Part shown: positions 25,640 to 36,849 of the stretch, piece by piece
How the letters are laid out: each line of letters starts with the position of its first letter
How positions within the stretch are numbered: the stretch's first letter is position 1
Source: Mermis nigrescens
Taxonomy: Eukaryota > Nematoda > Enoplea > Mermithida > Mermithidae
Assembly: GCA_036768485.1 (NCBI GenBank)
Contig: JAVLUZ010000248.1
Location: 15,317-79,316, forward strand
Reading direction: 5' to 3'
Length of the DNA stretch: 64,000 nt
Notes under the pieces: model-generated
The model's database searches: none
What the model saw: the letters and a program-made list of their open reading frames with translations, nothing else
Told to the model about the DNA's origin: nothing
Program-made: the position numbers and the translations under genes

Positions 25640-28600
25640 TATTACCATCGATAATTTTAAAATTTGTGACCGAATTTGTGTGAAACAGACTATAAAAGTA
25701 GAGGAAATTAACAAACAGATTCGTGATTCATAAGTTGCATAGAACATTTTGCAAAAAATTAAGCTTTCGTGAGGCTCTAGAACTGAAGTTACTTTCCAGT
25801 GTAAACTTCACACAACCAAGGAGTGTGAAGTAGATTTCAGTCGGACTCGTAATTCTGATATTGCGATTAACATTATAAAAAATTAAGCCTCACGATGGCC
25901 TGAAGACAGAAAAATATTAGGCGTTAACCACTTTACACTACTGTTAAGATGGTGATATTTTTTATTTGTAATACCGAGTTTATAATGAGCGTGTAAAGTT
26001 TTGGCGTAGCATTATAACATAAAAACTTAATGGTTGTCGAGGACAATTCTTAGACAACTTAGCGTAAAACGCCTCATACAATTTAATAATATGAAATTGA
26101 TAGGAATGAAAGTCTCTAAAAACGGTATTTTTTGTTTTTTTTTAATTTTGCATTACTTCTTGAGGTGGGTGTAAAGAGCGTAAAAGTCTACATTTTTTCT
26201 GATAGAAATGTACTAGGTCCCAAGAGCTAAATTTTGCTTACCAGCAAATTTTTTTCACTTCTCGCGGAGTTAGATCCAGGTGTTTAAAGTTTACGATGTA
26301 GTGGATGGTGTAAAAACAAGCTTTGTCTCAGATATCTCCGCCAACTTCTCCGGTTATAGGTAAGTCGAGGCAAGTTGAATAAAATAAAAATATAGTACGT
26401 TTTAAGGGCTTACACGTCGCAGCAAACCACGTTTAAAAAACTCAATACTGAGTTATTTATGGAGGTGTGAAGTTCGATATGAGGTGTAACGTTGGGCGAA
26501 AAACCACGATTTCTTCCATTTTTTGATTAGTTTTTTCTATGTGAAATATTTTGCGGAACAGACGTTTCCCACATACAAATATACTACAATTCAAAGGCTA
26601 CAAACTGACACATACCGGTTTACAGTATGGTGGATGGTGGAAAAATACGATTCTGTACCCTTTTCTCGTTCGCCACTTCCTCTGTTTAGAAGTCGCAATA
26701 AGACAAATACAATAGAAATCAAGTACTTTTCAAGGGGTACACGTTACAGCAAATTGTGTTGATTTATATTAACATTCAGCTTTTTCGGGAGGTGTAAAGT
26801 CAAAAATCAGGGATGTTAAACGTGTTTTTGTCCTGTTTTTTTTCTGCCAACTTCTCCGGGAGTCTGACATGATCACAATTCTAGAAATGTACTAGGGATA
26901 TAACGTCAAATGTGAGTTAGGCGCATTCCTTTATACTCAACAGTGGTGTAAAAAGGTTTACATCTAAAATTTATTTTTCTTTAGACTATTGTGAAGAGTT
27001 AAATTTTTCATAAAATTCATTGTAATATCAGAATAATATCAGAATCACGAATCCGATTAAAATCACCTTCACACTCAGTGGGTGTAAAATTTACACTAAA
27101 AATTAAATTTAGTTCTAGAGCGTTGCGGAAGCTTAATTATTTTTTAAAATCTTCTATGCAACGTCAGAATTACGAATCGGACTGTTAATTTTCTCTAATC
27201 CTATAGTTATGTAAAGTTTACACTATTCAGTTATTGTTGATGTGTTCAGTTTACACAGCAAATTTATTTTACTTCCAGAGCGTTGAAAAACGTAAATTTT
27301 TTAAAAATGTGTTACCTCGGGTCAGGATTATGAATCTGTCTGTATGCTTTCTTTTCATCCTATAGTTAGGCTAGGTTTGCACTAAAAATTATTTTTAGCT
27401 CTAGAGCGTTGCAAAAGCGCAATTTTCTTAAAAATGTTCCATGTAACGTAAGGATTACGAACATGAGTGTAATAGTTCTCCACGCCCTATAGTTCCGTAA
27501 GGTTATGCTGAAAAGAATTGATCTGTTTGAATAAGTTCAGAAGCTAATGTTCAGAACAATATTGCCATCCGCGTTCTTGGACTACTGTCATTATTGTGGC
27601 ATGTTCTGGATGTGTTTACTAACTGATTCACTCAAATCATGCTAATAAAGAGAAGGTTACTACGCAAAGAAAAATGCTCCGATGGGACAAAAAAGGGCGA
27701 ATATACTTGGAATAAAGGATTACTAAAGATATAAAAGGAGGGGAATAGGAAAAAGTCGCCTGTGCGCGCAAGAAATCACAAGGAATATGCTAAAAACAGG
27801 CTTTCTCAAAGCAAAACAAAAATCGAAGTATATTCTGCGGCCTAAAGAAATTTGTTGTGGCCATACATGAGCAGCTAAAAAATTCTAGGGGTCTGGTTGG
27901 GTAAAATCGCCAAAACTAGCAAAAATGTTACTAAAAATAGAATTCTGGGGGGTGGTATACAGTAATCTGAGTGGTGGAAGGTTTTAGTTCTGGGGCTGGG
28001 GGTGCAACTCCTCCCCCACGGCAACACGCCAATGTGTGTTGTGGCTTCAATTTGAGGAACACATAATGCAACAGTTTATTCTTTAAAAGAACATATCAAT
28101 CTAAATCAAAGAACAGCACAAATCATTTTTTCAAAATTTAACTAAGCGCAAGTCCAAGTGACCGCTGTTGCACTGACTGGTTAAGAAGTGCGGCAAGGAA
28201 TCCACAAAGACGTTAGCACCAAAGAATTTAGGACACGGCGCAAGAACAATGAGCGAGATGACTGTACAAATAAATGCAATAGTGCACGTTGTAGACTAAA
28301 AATTTTAATAGTTCATATGTGTAGAATGCCGAAGCAGGAGAAAATGTACGTAGTCGTTCATCATCTCATCGCGCTAGCATGACACGTGTAACTGTGGAAC
28401 TATCATACACAGCATAATGCGAATGTCCTAATTAATCTATTGAGCCTTTTGACTGAATTTTGATTATATATTGTCATGAAAATGCGATACTGATGTCGAT
28501 CTGAGTCGGCTACTTAGCATAGGTCTAAGCTTATCACTAAACAAGTGAGGAATGTTTTGACAGGACGCCTTCTTTTTTCAGAGGCCGCAGAATAAACTTC

Positions 28601-29300
28601 GATTTTTGTGTTGCTTAGAGAAAGTCCGTTTTAAGCAGATTCTTATGATTTTTTTGCGCGCTTAGGTGACTTTTCCTAGTCCCCTCCGTTTATGTCTTCA
28701 ATAATCCGTTATTTCAAGTATGATTCGTCTTTTTTTGTTCCATCGGAGCATTTTTAATTGCTAGTTGTATATATTTGCGCGGCTATGACGCTCCTTCTTT
28801 TTGCGCCGTGTGCTGAAATCATTGGTGCTAATCTGTTTGTGCATCTTTAGTGCCTTGCCACACTTCTATACCATTGTAACAGCAGTCATTAGGACTTCCA
28901 ATCCGTTAACGTCAGTGAACAAAGTGATTTGTCATTTTCTTCAATTCAGATTGATCAGTTCTTTCAAAGAATAAACTGTTTTTTTCTCAAACTAAAGCCA
29001 CAACTACCTTCTTTAGGCCGCAGTACGTAGTACTTCGACTTTTGTGTTGCTTAGAGATTATCGAATTTTTAGCAGATTCTTGTGATTTTTTGCGCGCATG
29101 GGTAACTTTTTTTAGTCCTCTAATTTTATGTCTTTAATGACGCGTAATTTTAAGTATATTCGTCCTTTTTGTTCCATCGGAGCATTTTTCTTCGCTGAGA
29201 CAATTGTAAATCAAAATGTGCAAAGAATACAATTGATAGCCTAATGGCAGCCATATTGAAATTTCTTCCGCATACATACTCGTCTAAATGAAATAAATCA
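25640..29300. mobile_element. family H foldback-like element, copy 1
   Basis: A multi-kb repeat. 25690-25900 reads as a reverse arm, 25920-27860 as a forward arm, 28560-28870 and 28990-29270 again as reverse segments. Diagnostic parts are GTGTAAAGTTTACAC-type palindromes, four units of about 140 bp between 26990 and 27540 (GAGCGTTGC..AAGCTTAATT, CAGGATTACGAATC), and AAAAATGCTCCGATGGGAC with GTATATTCTGCGGCC at the turn. No protein-coding ORF. Interrupted by C at 27861-28036. Confidence 0.72.
27861..28036 (+). mobile_element. family C MITE nested in H
   Basis: CCATACATGAGCAGC to CACGCCAATGTG with exact TGTTGTGG duplications (27853-27860, 28037-28044). Contains the C core GTTACTAAAAATAGAATTCT. 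Confidence 0.88.
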
Positions 29301-29970
29301 GTAATCAGTTGAAAGCCTCTTTTTTGCTTTCCGTTACGTAAGCGTTAAATGATATTAAGTTGGTGGTCAAAAAGCTACAGCTTATCATATCATTTTTCCA
29401 ATTTCACCTGGAACTTTAGGCCAGCAACAATGAACGGAATCTGTCAAAGAGGCAATGGAGCGAAATTAACTCCACCTAAAGACGTGGCAGTTTTGCCCGT
29501 TTCGAGTTTCCCAGTCTACAACTCACAGTGAATAGCAGCATGTGCAAATTTGAGGTATTTTTTTCAATTTGGTGCACCACAGGCATTTAAAATCTTCAAT
29601 TGTTATTGGCGAAATATCAGCTTTGCAAAACTCTTTATCTAACGTAGTTTTATTTTACTAAAATCGCTTGAGTAGTTAATAATTATTTATTAATATTCTA
29701 TTAATCTTTGTTAATGTGCTAGCAAAAAACACCATTTTACGTATAGTTAGGTGTACTTACGTTTTTGGTACACACAATATTAGTGAAAACAACATGCAAA
29801 TAAGTCGTCGTGTTCAAAACACGCTAATAAAATAAGAGTCTAAGTTTCGAAATATTCAAATCCACAGTAGAAAAAATTTTTAGCGAGATTCAAAAACCAT
29901 GCGAATTAGCGGCAAATCAGAACGAAACTCTATATCTAATGAAATTTTTACATTTAATTTTTTACATACA
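29300..29970. other. unassigned AT-rich DNA
   Basis: No feature recognised; short ORFs lack family hallmarks and codon structure. Confidence 0.4.
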
Positions 29971-29972
29971 GC

Positions 29973-30388
29973 CATACATGATCTTGATGGAGTTCGGGGG
30001 CATTTCACACCTCCCTTCAGAAAAAATTTCAGTTCCTTCCTCCCCTATCCTGAAATTTCTTACAACCCCCAGAATTCGCGATTTTTCAAAAGTTTTCAAA
30101 AATTTCCTGAAAATCCGTTGAAAATGTGCTTTTTAAGCGTTTTAAGCCATATATTTGCTCGAAAGGGTCAAATTTTTCCGCGCTTCGCGCCATAACTATA
30201 TTTTGCTCAATTTTTTTCGACTTTTTTGATTTTTTTCGAATTTTTTATGTTTTTATGCTCTAGGAAACAAGAGCATCGTCAGAAACACCGAAAAACGATG
30301 TTTTTGACGCGTATTTGAAATTTTTGGGCCCAAAGAAAAATACTTTACAATTTCCTCCTCTCCCTTGAATTCCCATGCTGTGCCTGTC
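29973..30388 (-). mobile_element. family E element
   Basis: CATACATGATCTTGATGG start, GCGCTTCGCGCC, TTTATGCTCTAGGAAACAAG, CGTCAGAAACACC and CCCATGCTGTGC in the same order as 5689-6103. Confidence 0.72.
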
Positions 30389-30559
30389 TGCATAAAGCTT
30401 TATTTCTTTAAATTATAATACTTATCTTTAATAGAAAGTTTTATCAATTTTATTACTACAGGTAGTCGCCAAAACTAAAAAAGCCTCTGAACGGCTAGAA
30501 TCATCAAAAAGATCCATGGTTCTTTCCTTGCTTACTCTGTATGCTTGAATAAGACTGGT

Positions 30560-30700
30560 CCTTACCAAATGTGGGCGTGTAGAGAGGGGTTAGACCCGCA
30601 TAATTAAATTTGTGGGGCATTTTGTGGGATTTTCGCCTGTTTTACACCACCCAGATGCCAAAAATACGGCTGCTGCCCGCCCATCTGTTGTCTTCTTGAC
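30560..30700 (-). mobile_element. family D element
   Basis: AAATGTGGGCGTGTAG, AATTAAATTTGTGGGGCAT, TTTTCGCCTGTTTTACACC and ACGGCTGCTGCCCGCCC match D. Ends not fixed. Confidence 0.55.
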
Positions 30701-30947
30701 CATACAAGCACAGTATGGTCGATCTGGGGAAGTCAGCCGGTATAGAAGGGGATCAAAAATTTAGCGTTTTTGGCCAAAATAACCCCTGAAACTTCTATAA
30801 GCGCTAAAATAGCGTTAAAACTAGGAGAGCGTCTGGTCAAGTTGAAGCACTTTTGAAGGAAATTTTCAATTTTAACCCATCTTTGGCCTTCATTTTGCCT
30901 CTTTTCCCCGAGAAAATTTTCCATTTTTCCATTCTGGGGCCTACACC

Positions 30948-31224
30948 ATAGGTGGGCAGCACCGAAATCCTGGGGGTATAGGGAGGGTGAAAAAATTTTC
31001 AAAGGTAAAAAATGGTCTTAAAAGTGGTCGTGTGGTTAAAAAACACCATTTTCAGACGTTTCTTATCGAGCACTATCCAATGGCATCAAGAAATCGCTAA
31101 AAAAGCAAGAAAATTTCAAAAATTGAATTCTGGGGGTTGTTTTGATTTCTGGGGGTATTCTAACTTCAGGGGGTTCATACCCCCCAAACCTCCCCCAACC
31201 CCCCCTCCTCATGCCCACGTGTGT
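30948..31224 (+). mobile_element. family B MITE
   Basis: ATAGGTGGGCAGCACC to GCCCACGTGTGT with exact CCTACACC duplications (30940-30947, 31225-31232). It lies just 3' of receptor copy 1. Confidence 0.87.
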
Positions 31225-31270
31225 CCTACACCCCGCCGAACCCCTCATCAAGTGCACGTCTAGTTTTGAC

Positions 31271-31529
31271 TCAATATTTGGTCGTATCCATTGTATTTGT
31301 AACTACTCGATTTTCTGATACTCTCCCGCAACAAAAAATCTTTCTCAATGCGGCTTTGGCTTCTTTGCGCACTTCTGCGCTGAACAGCAAGTAAGAAATG
31401 GCGATTTTTCCGTTTGTCACAGCCGACAAGAAATGAAGCAATAAAGTGCTCGTGTCACTGACCCAAACGTATGGGAATATATTTGCGGCCAACGATTTTG
31501 TGACGAATATTGCCGCTGTCACCGTAAAC
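31271..31529 (-). pseudogene. 7TM receptor copy 1, exon 3 (TM6-TM7), open frame
   Basis: After an AG in TTTTGAAG the frame reads FTVTAAIFVTKSLAAN, then IFPYVWVSDTSTLLLHFL and SYLLFSAEVRKEAK to TGA. It is highly similar to copy 2 exon 3 and uninterrupted; it is called pseudogene only because of the damage in exons 1 and 2. Confidence 0.72.
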
Positions 31530-31539
31530 CTTCAAAAGT

Positions 31540-33420
31540 ATGGATTTTGACTTAAGTCACAAATAATGTAAAGATTAGACATGGTGTAAATAATGATGCA
31601 AACACAGAGCAATCGTACGTGCGCCAGCTACAAAATTTTGGGTATGTTAGAAGGCAAATCTCGAAAAAGTACCGAAAATTCAATTCTGGGCGTCTTTCGA
31701 ATTTCGAATGTAAGTAGAAGTAGAAATAAATTAAAAGTAAAAAAGTAAAAGATAAAAAAGTAGAAAAAATGTAGAAAAGTATAAAGTAAAAGGTAAAGTA
31801 AGCACCAAAACTAAAAAGTAGAAAGGAATAAAACCTTATTATTAAGAAATTGAAAAGTACCGAATTCTTTCGAATTCTCGCCATTTATGTTTTTCGGAAA
31901 TTTGAGTCCGATCAGTAAAAACAGGTGAGCCACTTTATCATCCATACCTTTAGCTAGTATTCGAGACACTAAGTCTGGTTAAAAGCTGGGTTAAGCAACT
32001 TATGTGTTCAGATGTCAAATTAAACTTCACACTACTGTTAGGACGTACGACGACATCTTATCTTCTGCACTTTTTGCTCTAAATCCGACGCATTTTGAAA
32101 CCGCACACAGTTTTGTTCTGATTTTACGACTAATGATTCGTACTCGTATAATAGGTAGACTAATTTTTTGTTGTTTCTATGAGCACCAGTTTCAACATTG
32201 AACTTTTTGATAACTTTTGACCTCTTTTAACGTGTTTTTGTTGTTTACATTTCGTTTCAGATTAATAAGAGAGCCTGAAAATCGACGTTTTGAGCACTGT
32301 TTAAAATTGTCAAAAAATGAGCGTCTCAATTGCGGCTTTTTATTATTTTTTATTTTTTAAAGAGACCCTTATAGGTAAACTCTCTCGTTGCAATTTTATG
32401 TCATGTTATTCTCAGTGTAAAAATGTAGCGGTGTATGAATAGATATACTGCTGTGGGGCCTTTGCGCCCATAGAGAGACGAAATAAAAATTTTTTTTGGA
32501 AAATTAGGCTATATAAACCTTAAGCATAGATGAAATCGAAAATTTTCTGCAAAGGTGCTTATGATCGGTTTTAAACGAAGGATTAAAATAGCTTTGAGCT
32601 ATTTTGACATTTGCACTATTTTTGAGGTCATTCAAGCTAGAAAAATTGTCTGACTGAGAAATTGTCAGACCGGCCATGCTGTTTGCAAAGAGACATGCAC
32701 ATGGGAAGTGACTTAGGTTGCCTACACCGGAGAAATAAAAAATGGCAAACTTCCTGAAAGAACTGAAAGCAAAATTACGGCTAAGAACGGAAGAAAATTA
32801 GAGTAACATTGTTTTAGCGCTAATTGTATCACTCGTACCAGGTTTTGACGTCATTCTGACCGGAAAACTCACTGTTTGACCCTTGCACAGGCCGCCTGAC
32901 CCTCCCCTTTAGACCTGCCATTTTGTCAATCTATGATTGCGAACATGGATGCATAGCATAGCCAATCCACGGGTCAGCTAGTTTAGGGTGAATGGGTATA
33001 CACTTTCTTCTAAATTCAAAGTACGTTTAAAGAAACTCATATCCATTTTTTGGCGTTCACTTAATGTCATTTATTCAGGAAATTCCCCATTTTTAAGTTC
33101 TAGAGGTCTAAAGCCTAACCACCCCACGTGCATGTTTAGTTACGAATCCTAGGAAAAACCGTCTAAAATAAATGACCCAAACTTACCAAAAGAAGGGGCA
33201 TTTAGAAACCAAACGGTCTAATAAATCAATTCAAAGCAATATTAGATCGAATGTTATGTACAATAAGTATTTCTTGCAACGCAAGGGTTAAATTATATAT
33301 AATAGTGAATCGGGGCTTAGATGTTCAACTTTGTCATTATCGAAGACTTTCATCAAAAATATTCAATTCACATCATGAAAATCAATAGTGAAAAAGTTGG
33401 TCTACTACAAAATTTTACGC
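31540..33420. other. receptor copy 1 intron 2, mostly unassigned
   Basis: 31700-31830 is a low-complexity AGTAGAAAAAGTAAAAG tract. 32690-32910 shares GAAAGAACTGAAAGC..AAAATTACGGCTAA..GTTTTGACGTCATTCT with about 54830-54960 and 55370-55490, an unnamed dispersed repeat. The rest shows nothing I can support. Confidence 0.45.
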
Positions 33421-33439
33421 GCCAAGTTTTGCACCCATG

Positions 33440-34080
33440 GACATGCGGGGCTGGGTGTTTAGACTCCCTAGAATCGGGCATACCTTCTATACCTCCGGAA
33501 TTAAATTTGCGGCGTGTTTCTTGGGATTTTCGCAGTTCCACACAACCCAGATCCTCAGAACTTGGCTATTGCCTATTTATTACGACCAAATGCGGTTGTG
33601 GGGAAGAGGATTTTGAGGGTTTAGATCATAGGTGGGCAGCACCAAAATTCTGGGAAGGGGGAGGGGTAAAAAAATTTATGGGGAAGGGGGGTGAAAAAAC
33701 TTTCAAAGGTCAAAAAATGATGTTAAAAGTGGTCGTATGGCGAAAAGACACCATTTTTCGACGTTTCTCATCAAGCACTATCCAAAGGCATCAAAAAAAT
33801 CGCAAAAAAACAAAAAAATTTTCAAAAATTGAATTCTGGTGGGAGGCATTTTTATTTCTGGGGGTATTCCAATTTCTGCGGGGTGCATACTCCCCAACCC
33901 CACCCCCCCCGCAACCCCCCAACCCCACCCCCAAGGCCCAGGTGTGGTTTAGACCCCATAACGTCAAAAACCTCCGTAGGTTATGGTAGACCTACATAAT
34001 TGAATTTTTGGCATGTTTTTTGAGACTTCTGCTGGTTTTGCTCTCCACACCCAAGATTTAATCGCTTCCTATGTAGGATC
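33440..34080. mobile_element. D elements with nested B (33627-33946)
   Basis: 33440-33590 is D (GACTCCCTAGAATCGGGCAT, TGGGATTTTCGCAGTTCC, GGCTATTGCC). B from CATAGGTGGGCAGC to CCCAGGTGTG is flanked by GTTTAGAT/GTTTAGAC. D sequence resumes at 33955-34080 (TTGAATTTTTGGCATG, TTTAATCGCTTCC). A 222-codon ORF crossing this is a repeat reading. Confidence 0.75.
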
Positions 34081-34094
34081 ACGACTGTACTAAC

Positions 34095-34178
34095 CTCAAC
34101 AGCCATTCGTCGTTGGCTGCTTTGAAATCTCGATGCGCGATTTTGTATGTCAGTTACAGCCGTTATTTGCACGTTGAG
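34095..34178 (-). pseudogene. 7TM receptor copy 1, exon 2
   Basis: Acceptor TTGTATTCAG, donor GAG|GTTAGT, 28 codons (LNVQITAVTDIQ..., ending QSSQRRMAVE). It is the counterpart of 54528-54613, with a 3-nt deletion and a 1-nt insertion relative to it, so the exit phase differs. Confidence 0.7.
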
Positions 34179-34432
34179 CTGAATACAAAACGGAACACAA
34201 TCGCATTTAATAATTATTATTGTGCTTAAAAGCGTCAAAAAGAAAACTTTGACTTTTTTAAGTAAAAAACTCAGTAGAAAGTATTAGAACAAGACTTTTC
34301 TAAGATTCTTTTTTGAATCCAAAACTCCAAATAAGTGTAAAGATTTCTGGAGTATGAAAACCCAAGGGGAAGGTGAAGACCCCAAAGCCGCCCAAGATCA
34401 TGTCAGGACAGAACTTCAAGATACCTCCCGAG

Positions 34433-34588
34433 CATAAATGGGCAGCAAGAAGATTATAGAGAGGGGGTCTGGTTGGCTGAAATTGCTTGCCAAATATATT
34501 ACTAAAAGTAGAATTCTGGGGTCTACAGCATCCTCGGCGGTACAACTTCAGGTGGAGTGCAAACCCGTAACCCCTACGCCAACGTTGG
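34433..34588 (+). mobile_element. family C MITE
   Basis: CATAAATGGGCAGC to CTACGCCAACGTTGG with exact CTCCCGAG duplications (34425-34432, 34589-34596). It sits between receptor copy 1 exons 1 and 2. Confidence 0.87.
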
Positions 34589-34849
34589 CTCCCGAGCACA
34601 CATAAACTTGGGAGTCAGGCGGATTTGGCTGGAATCCCCACCAGTATCTGAAAGATCCCCGAAAATTCATTGACCTTCCAGAATCGAGCTATTACTTCGA
34701 TTTTGGCGATTTCGCCCGATCGGGCCCCCAGGATTGGGCCGCTGCCCACCTACGCTGCCCAGCACGTAAGGTCACATGATTTGCGAAGGTACCGTACCAA
34801 TTAATTAAAATGCTTAACATTCTGATATTCTTCCATCTTGAGCGATTAC

Positions 34850-35438
34850 CTTTTTCCTCGATCGCACTATCACAATCACGGAAATGGTCGATGCCGCGAC
34901 GGCGATCGCCTGGTAAGTAAAATTGTACGCCTGAAATCCGTAAAAGCACGGCATTGCGAGCGGCACCGTGAAAAAATAGCCCGGCACGGCGAAAGAAAGC
35001 AGACAGAACGGAAACATGAAAAACAACGCCCGCGGAGCCGGCAATCAAAAACACGAGAATAAGAATAAAATTTGCCACTTTTTGCGTAAATTTTCTCATC
35101 AAAACGGCTTTGGTGACGACTAGCGTATTCAAAATGCTGCTGAATAGCATGAGCCCCATTTCGCCGTAAAAATCGAAGATTTTTATCCACATCAATGGAA
35201 AAAGAAACGGGTAGTCGAACAAGCGTCGCTGTAGCAATACGGACGGAGTGACGAAAAATAGTAAAATGAAGCACTCTACGATATTTAGCACCAAAGTGCA
35301 AGAAATTAGGCTGAGGACGGCGTTCTTTCGAAATTTTTCGCGACGAAACGCCAACAAGGTCACCAGATCCCCAACAAGCACTATTATGTAGAGACTAACG
35401 TTGACGATGACGTCGATTGAATTGAACAGTGGGTTCAT
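34850..35438 (-). pseudogene. 7TM receptor copy 1, exon 1, frameshifted
   Basis: The ATG at 35438 directly follows a TATTTCAG acceptor. Frame 1 gives MNPLFNSIDV through TM4; near 35018 homology moves to another frame (MFPFCLLSFAVPGYFF onward), ending at AAAAAG|GTAATC as in copy 2. One inserted base explains the change. Confidence 0.8.
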
Positions 35439-35507
35439 CTGAAATATAATTGTCCCACACAATCGTATGTAATAGCATGGGAATTCTGAAGTTGGGGGGG
35501 GTTTGCC

Positions 35508-35758
35508 ACACACGTGGGCGTGGGGAGTTGAAGGTATGCAACCCCAGAAATTCGAGTACTTCCCCCAGAAACCAAAATACACCCCCCAGAATTCAATTTT
35601 TTAAATTTTTTTGTTTTCTTCGCAATTTTTGTTGCCAATGGTTAGTGCTCGATGAAAAAACGATGAAAATGGTTCTTTCGCCATACGACGATTTTTAAGA
35701 CCATTTTTGACCTTTGAAAAATCTTGCACACCCTGAATCTAGGCGTTGCCCACCTAAG
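35508..35758 (-). mobile_element. family B MITE just upstream of receptor copy 1
   Basis: ACACGTGGGCGTGGGG to GTTGCCCACCTAAGAA, reversed B landmarks inside (CAATGGTTAGTGCTCGATG, TTTCGCCATACGACG). It is 70 bp upstream of the ATG/acceptor of copy 1 exon 1, so it could disturb the promoter or an upstream exon. Confidence 0.8.
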
Positions 35759-36049
35759 AATGGCCACAAAAAAATTTAAAATAGTGCCTCTTCGGGGGGC
35801 TTGTCAGGTAAAAACGTGACACGCTACTACAGTAATCTATTCAAAGCGGATGCGCACGTTAGAACAATAGGAATTCAACGCATTATATTGAAGAGACATA
35901 GCATCTGAAGGCAACCGGTCCATTAAGCACAGCACGTTAAGCTACTAAGAGAGGAGTCAGCGCTGATAAAGGCTAATGGGTTCGCCCAATAGCACCGGTT
36001 GTTACTATAACAAACATATGGTCAGCCTGATGGGTAGACGTCAAAAGTA

Positions 36050-36295
36050 TTAATTTCCGACGTTTAAGAGGAAGCTTGTTTTTCTAGAGCAAGAAAACTT
36101 GAAAAATTCTAAAAAATCGGGAAAAAAATTTATTGAACAAAATATAGTAAAAAAATGAGTATATGGCGCGAAGCGTCGAAAATTTGAAACTTTTAAGTCA
36201 AAACAGCTAAAAAAGCTTTGAAAAGTAGGCTTTGTACGATTTTTTTTGGAAAATCGACTATTCTGGGAGTCACTTAACCTCCACTTTCCGCCCAT
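36050..36295 (+). mobile_element. family E fragment
   Basis: TTTTTCTAGAGCAAGAAAAC, GGCGCGAAGCGTCG and TGGAAAATCGACTATTCTGG match the middle of E; the outer ends are missing. Confidence 0.6.
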
Positions 36296-36574
36296 TAAAT
36301 ACCCTAATAGAGCGTAGCACGCAGCTATAGAACTAAGCTAGAGTTTAAAATGACGCATATAGAAAAGTAAAATCAAACAATGTTTAATAAATTAAGAAAT
36401 TGAGATTTGAACATCAAAATATTTTATTTACAAATAAATTTATTTGTTTAAAAACATGAAATATGAATTAAATTTAATTAAAATATTCTACGTGGTCTAG
36501 GTTTTGCATAAAACGATAGAGTCGTCAAGCAACGAAGTGTGCATTCTGCTCGTTCTCACTAGGTCACAGTCACA

Positions 36575-36845
36575 CGGTCACACGTGGGCGTTGGGAGAGG
36601 AGTTTGGGGGGTATGCACCCCCAGAAGGCCGAATACTCCCTCCGCCCCACAAACCAAAATAGCACCCCCAAAATCTAATTTTTAAAATTTTTTTGTTTAT
36701 TTTTTGCAATTTGTTGATGCCAATGGATAGTGCTCGATGAGAAACGTTAAAAAAATAGTGTTTTTTCGCCACACTACCATTTTTAAGACTATTTTTTGAC
36801 CTTTGAAAAATTGCACCCCCCCAGAATTTCGGTGCTGTTGACCTA
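36575..36845 (-). mobile_element. family B element
   Basis: CACACGTGGGCGTTGGG to GCTGTTGACCTATGG with reversed B landmarks (GCCAATGGATAGTGCTCG, TTTTTTCGCCACACTACC). Full-length. Confidence 0.78.
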
Positions 36846-36849
36846 TGGT

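Larger units (their letters stand above)
31271..35438 (-). pseudogene. 7TM receptor copy 1, probably disabled
   Basis: This is the same three-exon layout as copy 2: 35438-34850, 34178-34095 and 31529-31271. Exon 1 is 589 nt instead of 588; the frame switches around 35018-35023, where + strand sequence has five A's, after which MFPFC and PGYFF continue in the next frame. Exon 2 is 84 nt rather than 86, so its end phase does not fit exon 3. Exon 3 itself is open to TGA and encodes the same TM6-TM7 segment. The A-run shift could be an assembly error, but the exon 2 mismatch is independent, so I favour a recent pseudogene. Introns are short (about 0.7 and 2.6 kb) and contain D, B and E family elements. 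Confidence 0.68.

Noticed and set aside
33321..33989. 222-codon ORF on the + strand
   Set aside because: It crosses a D element and the nested B element; the C-terminal part is the usual B translation seen in many copies.
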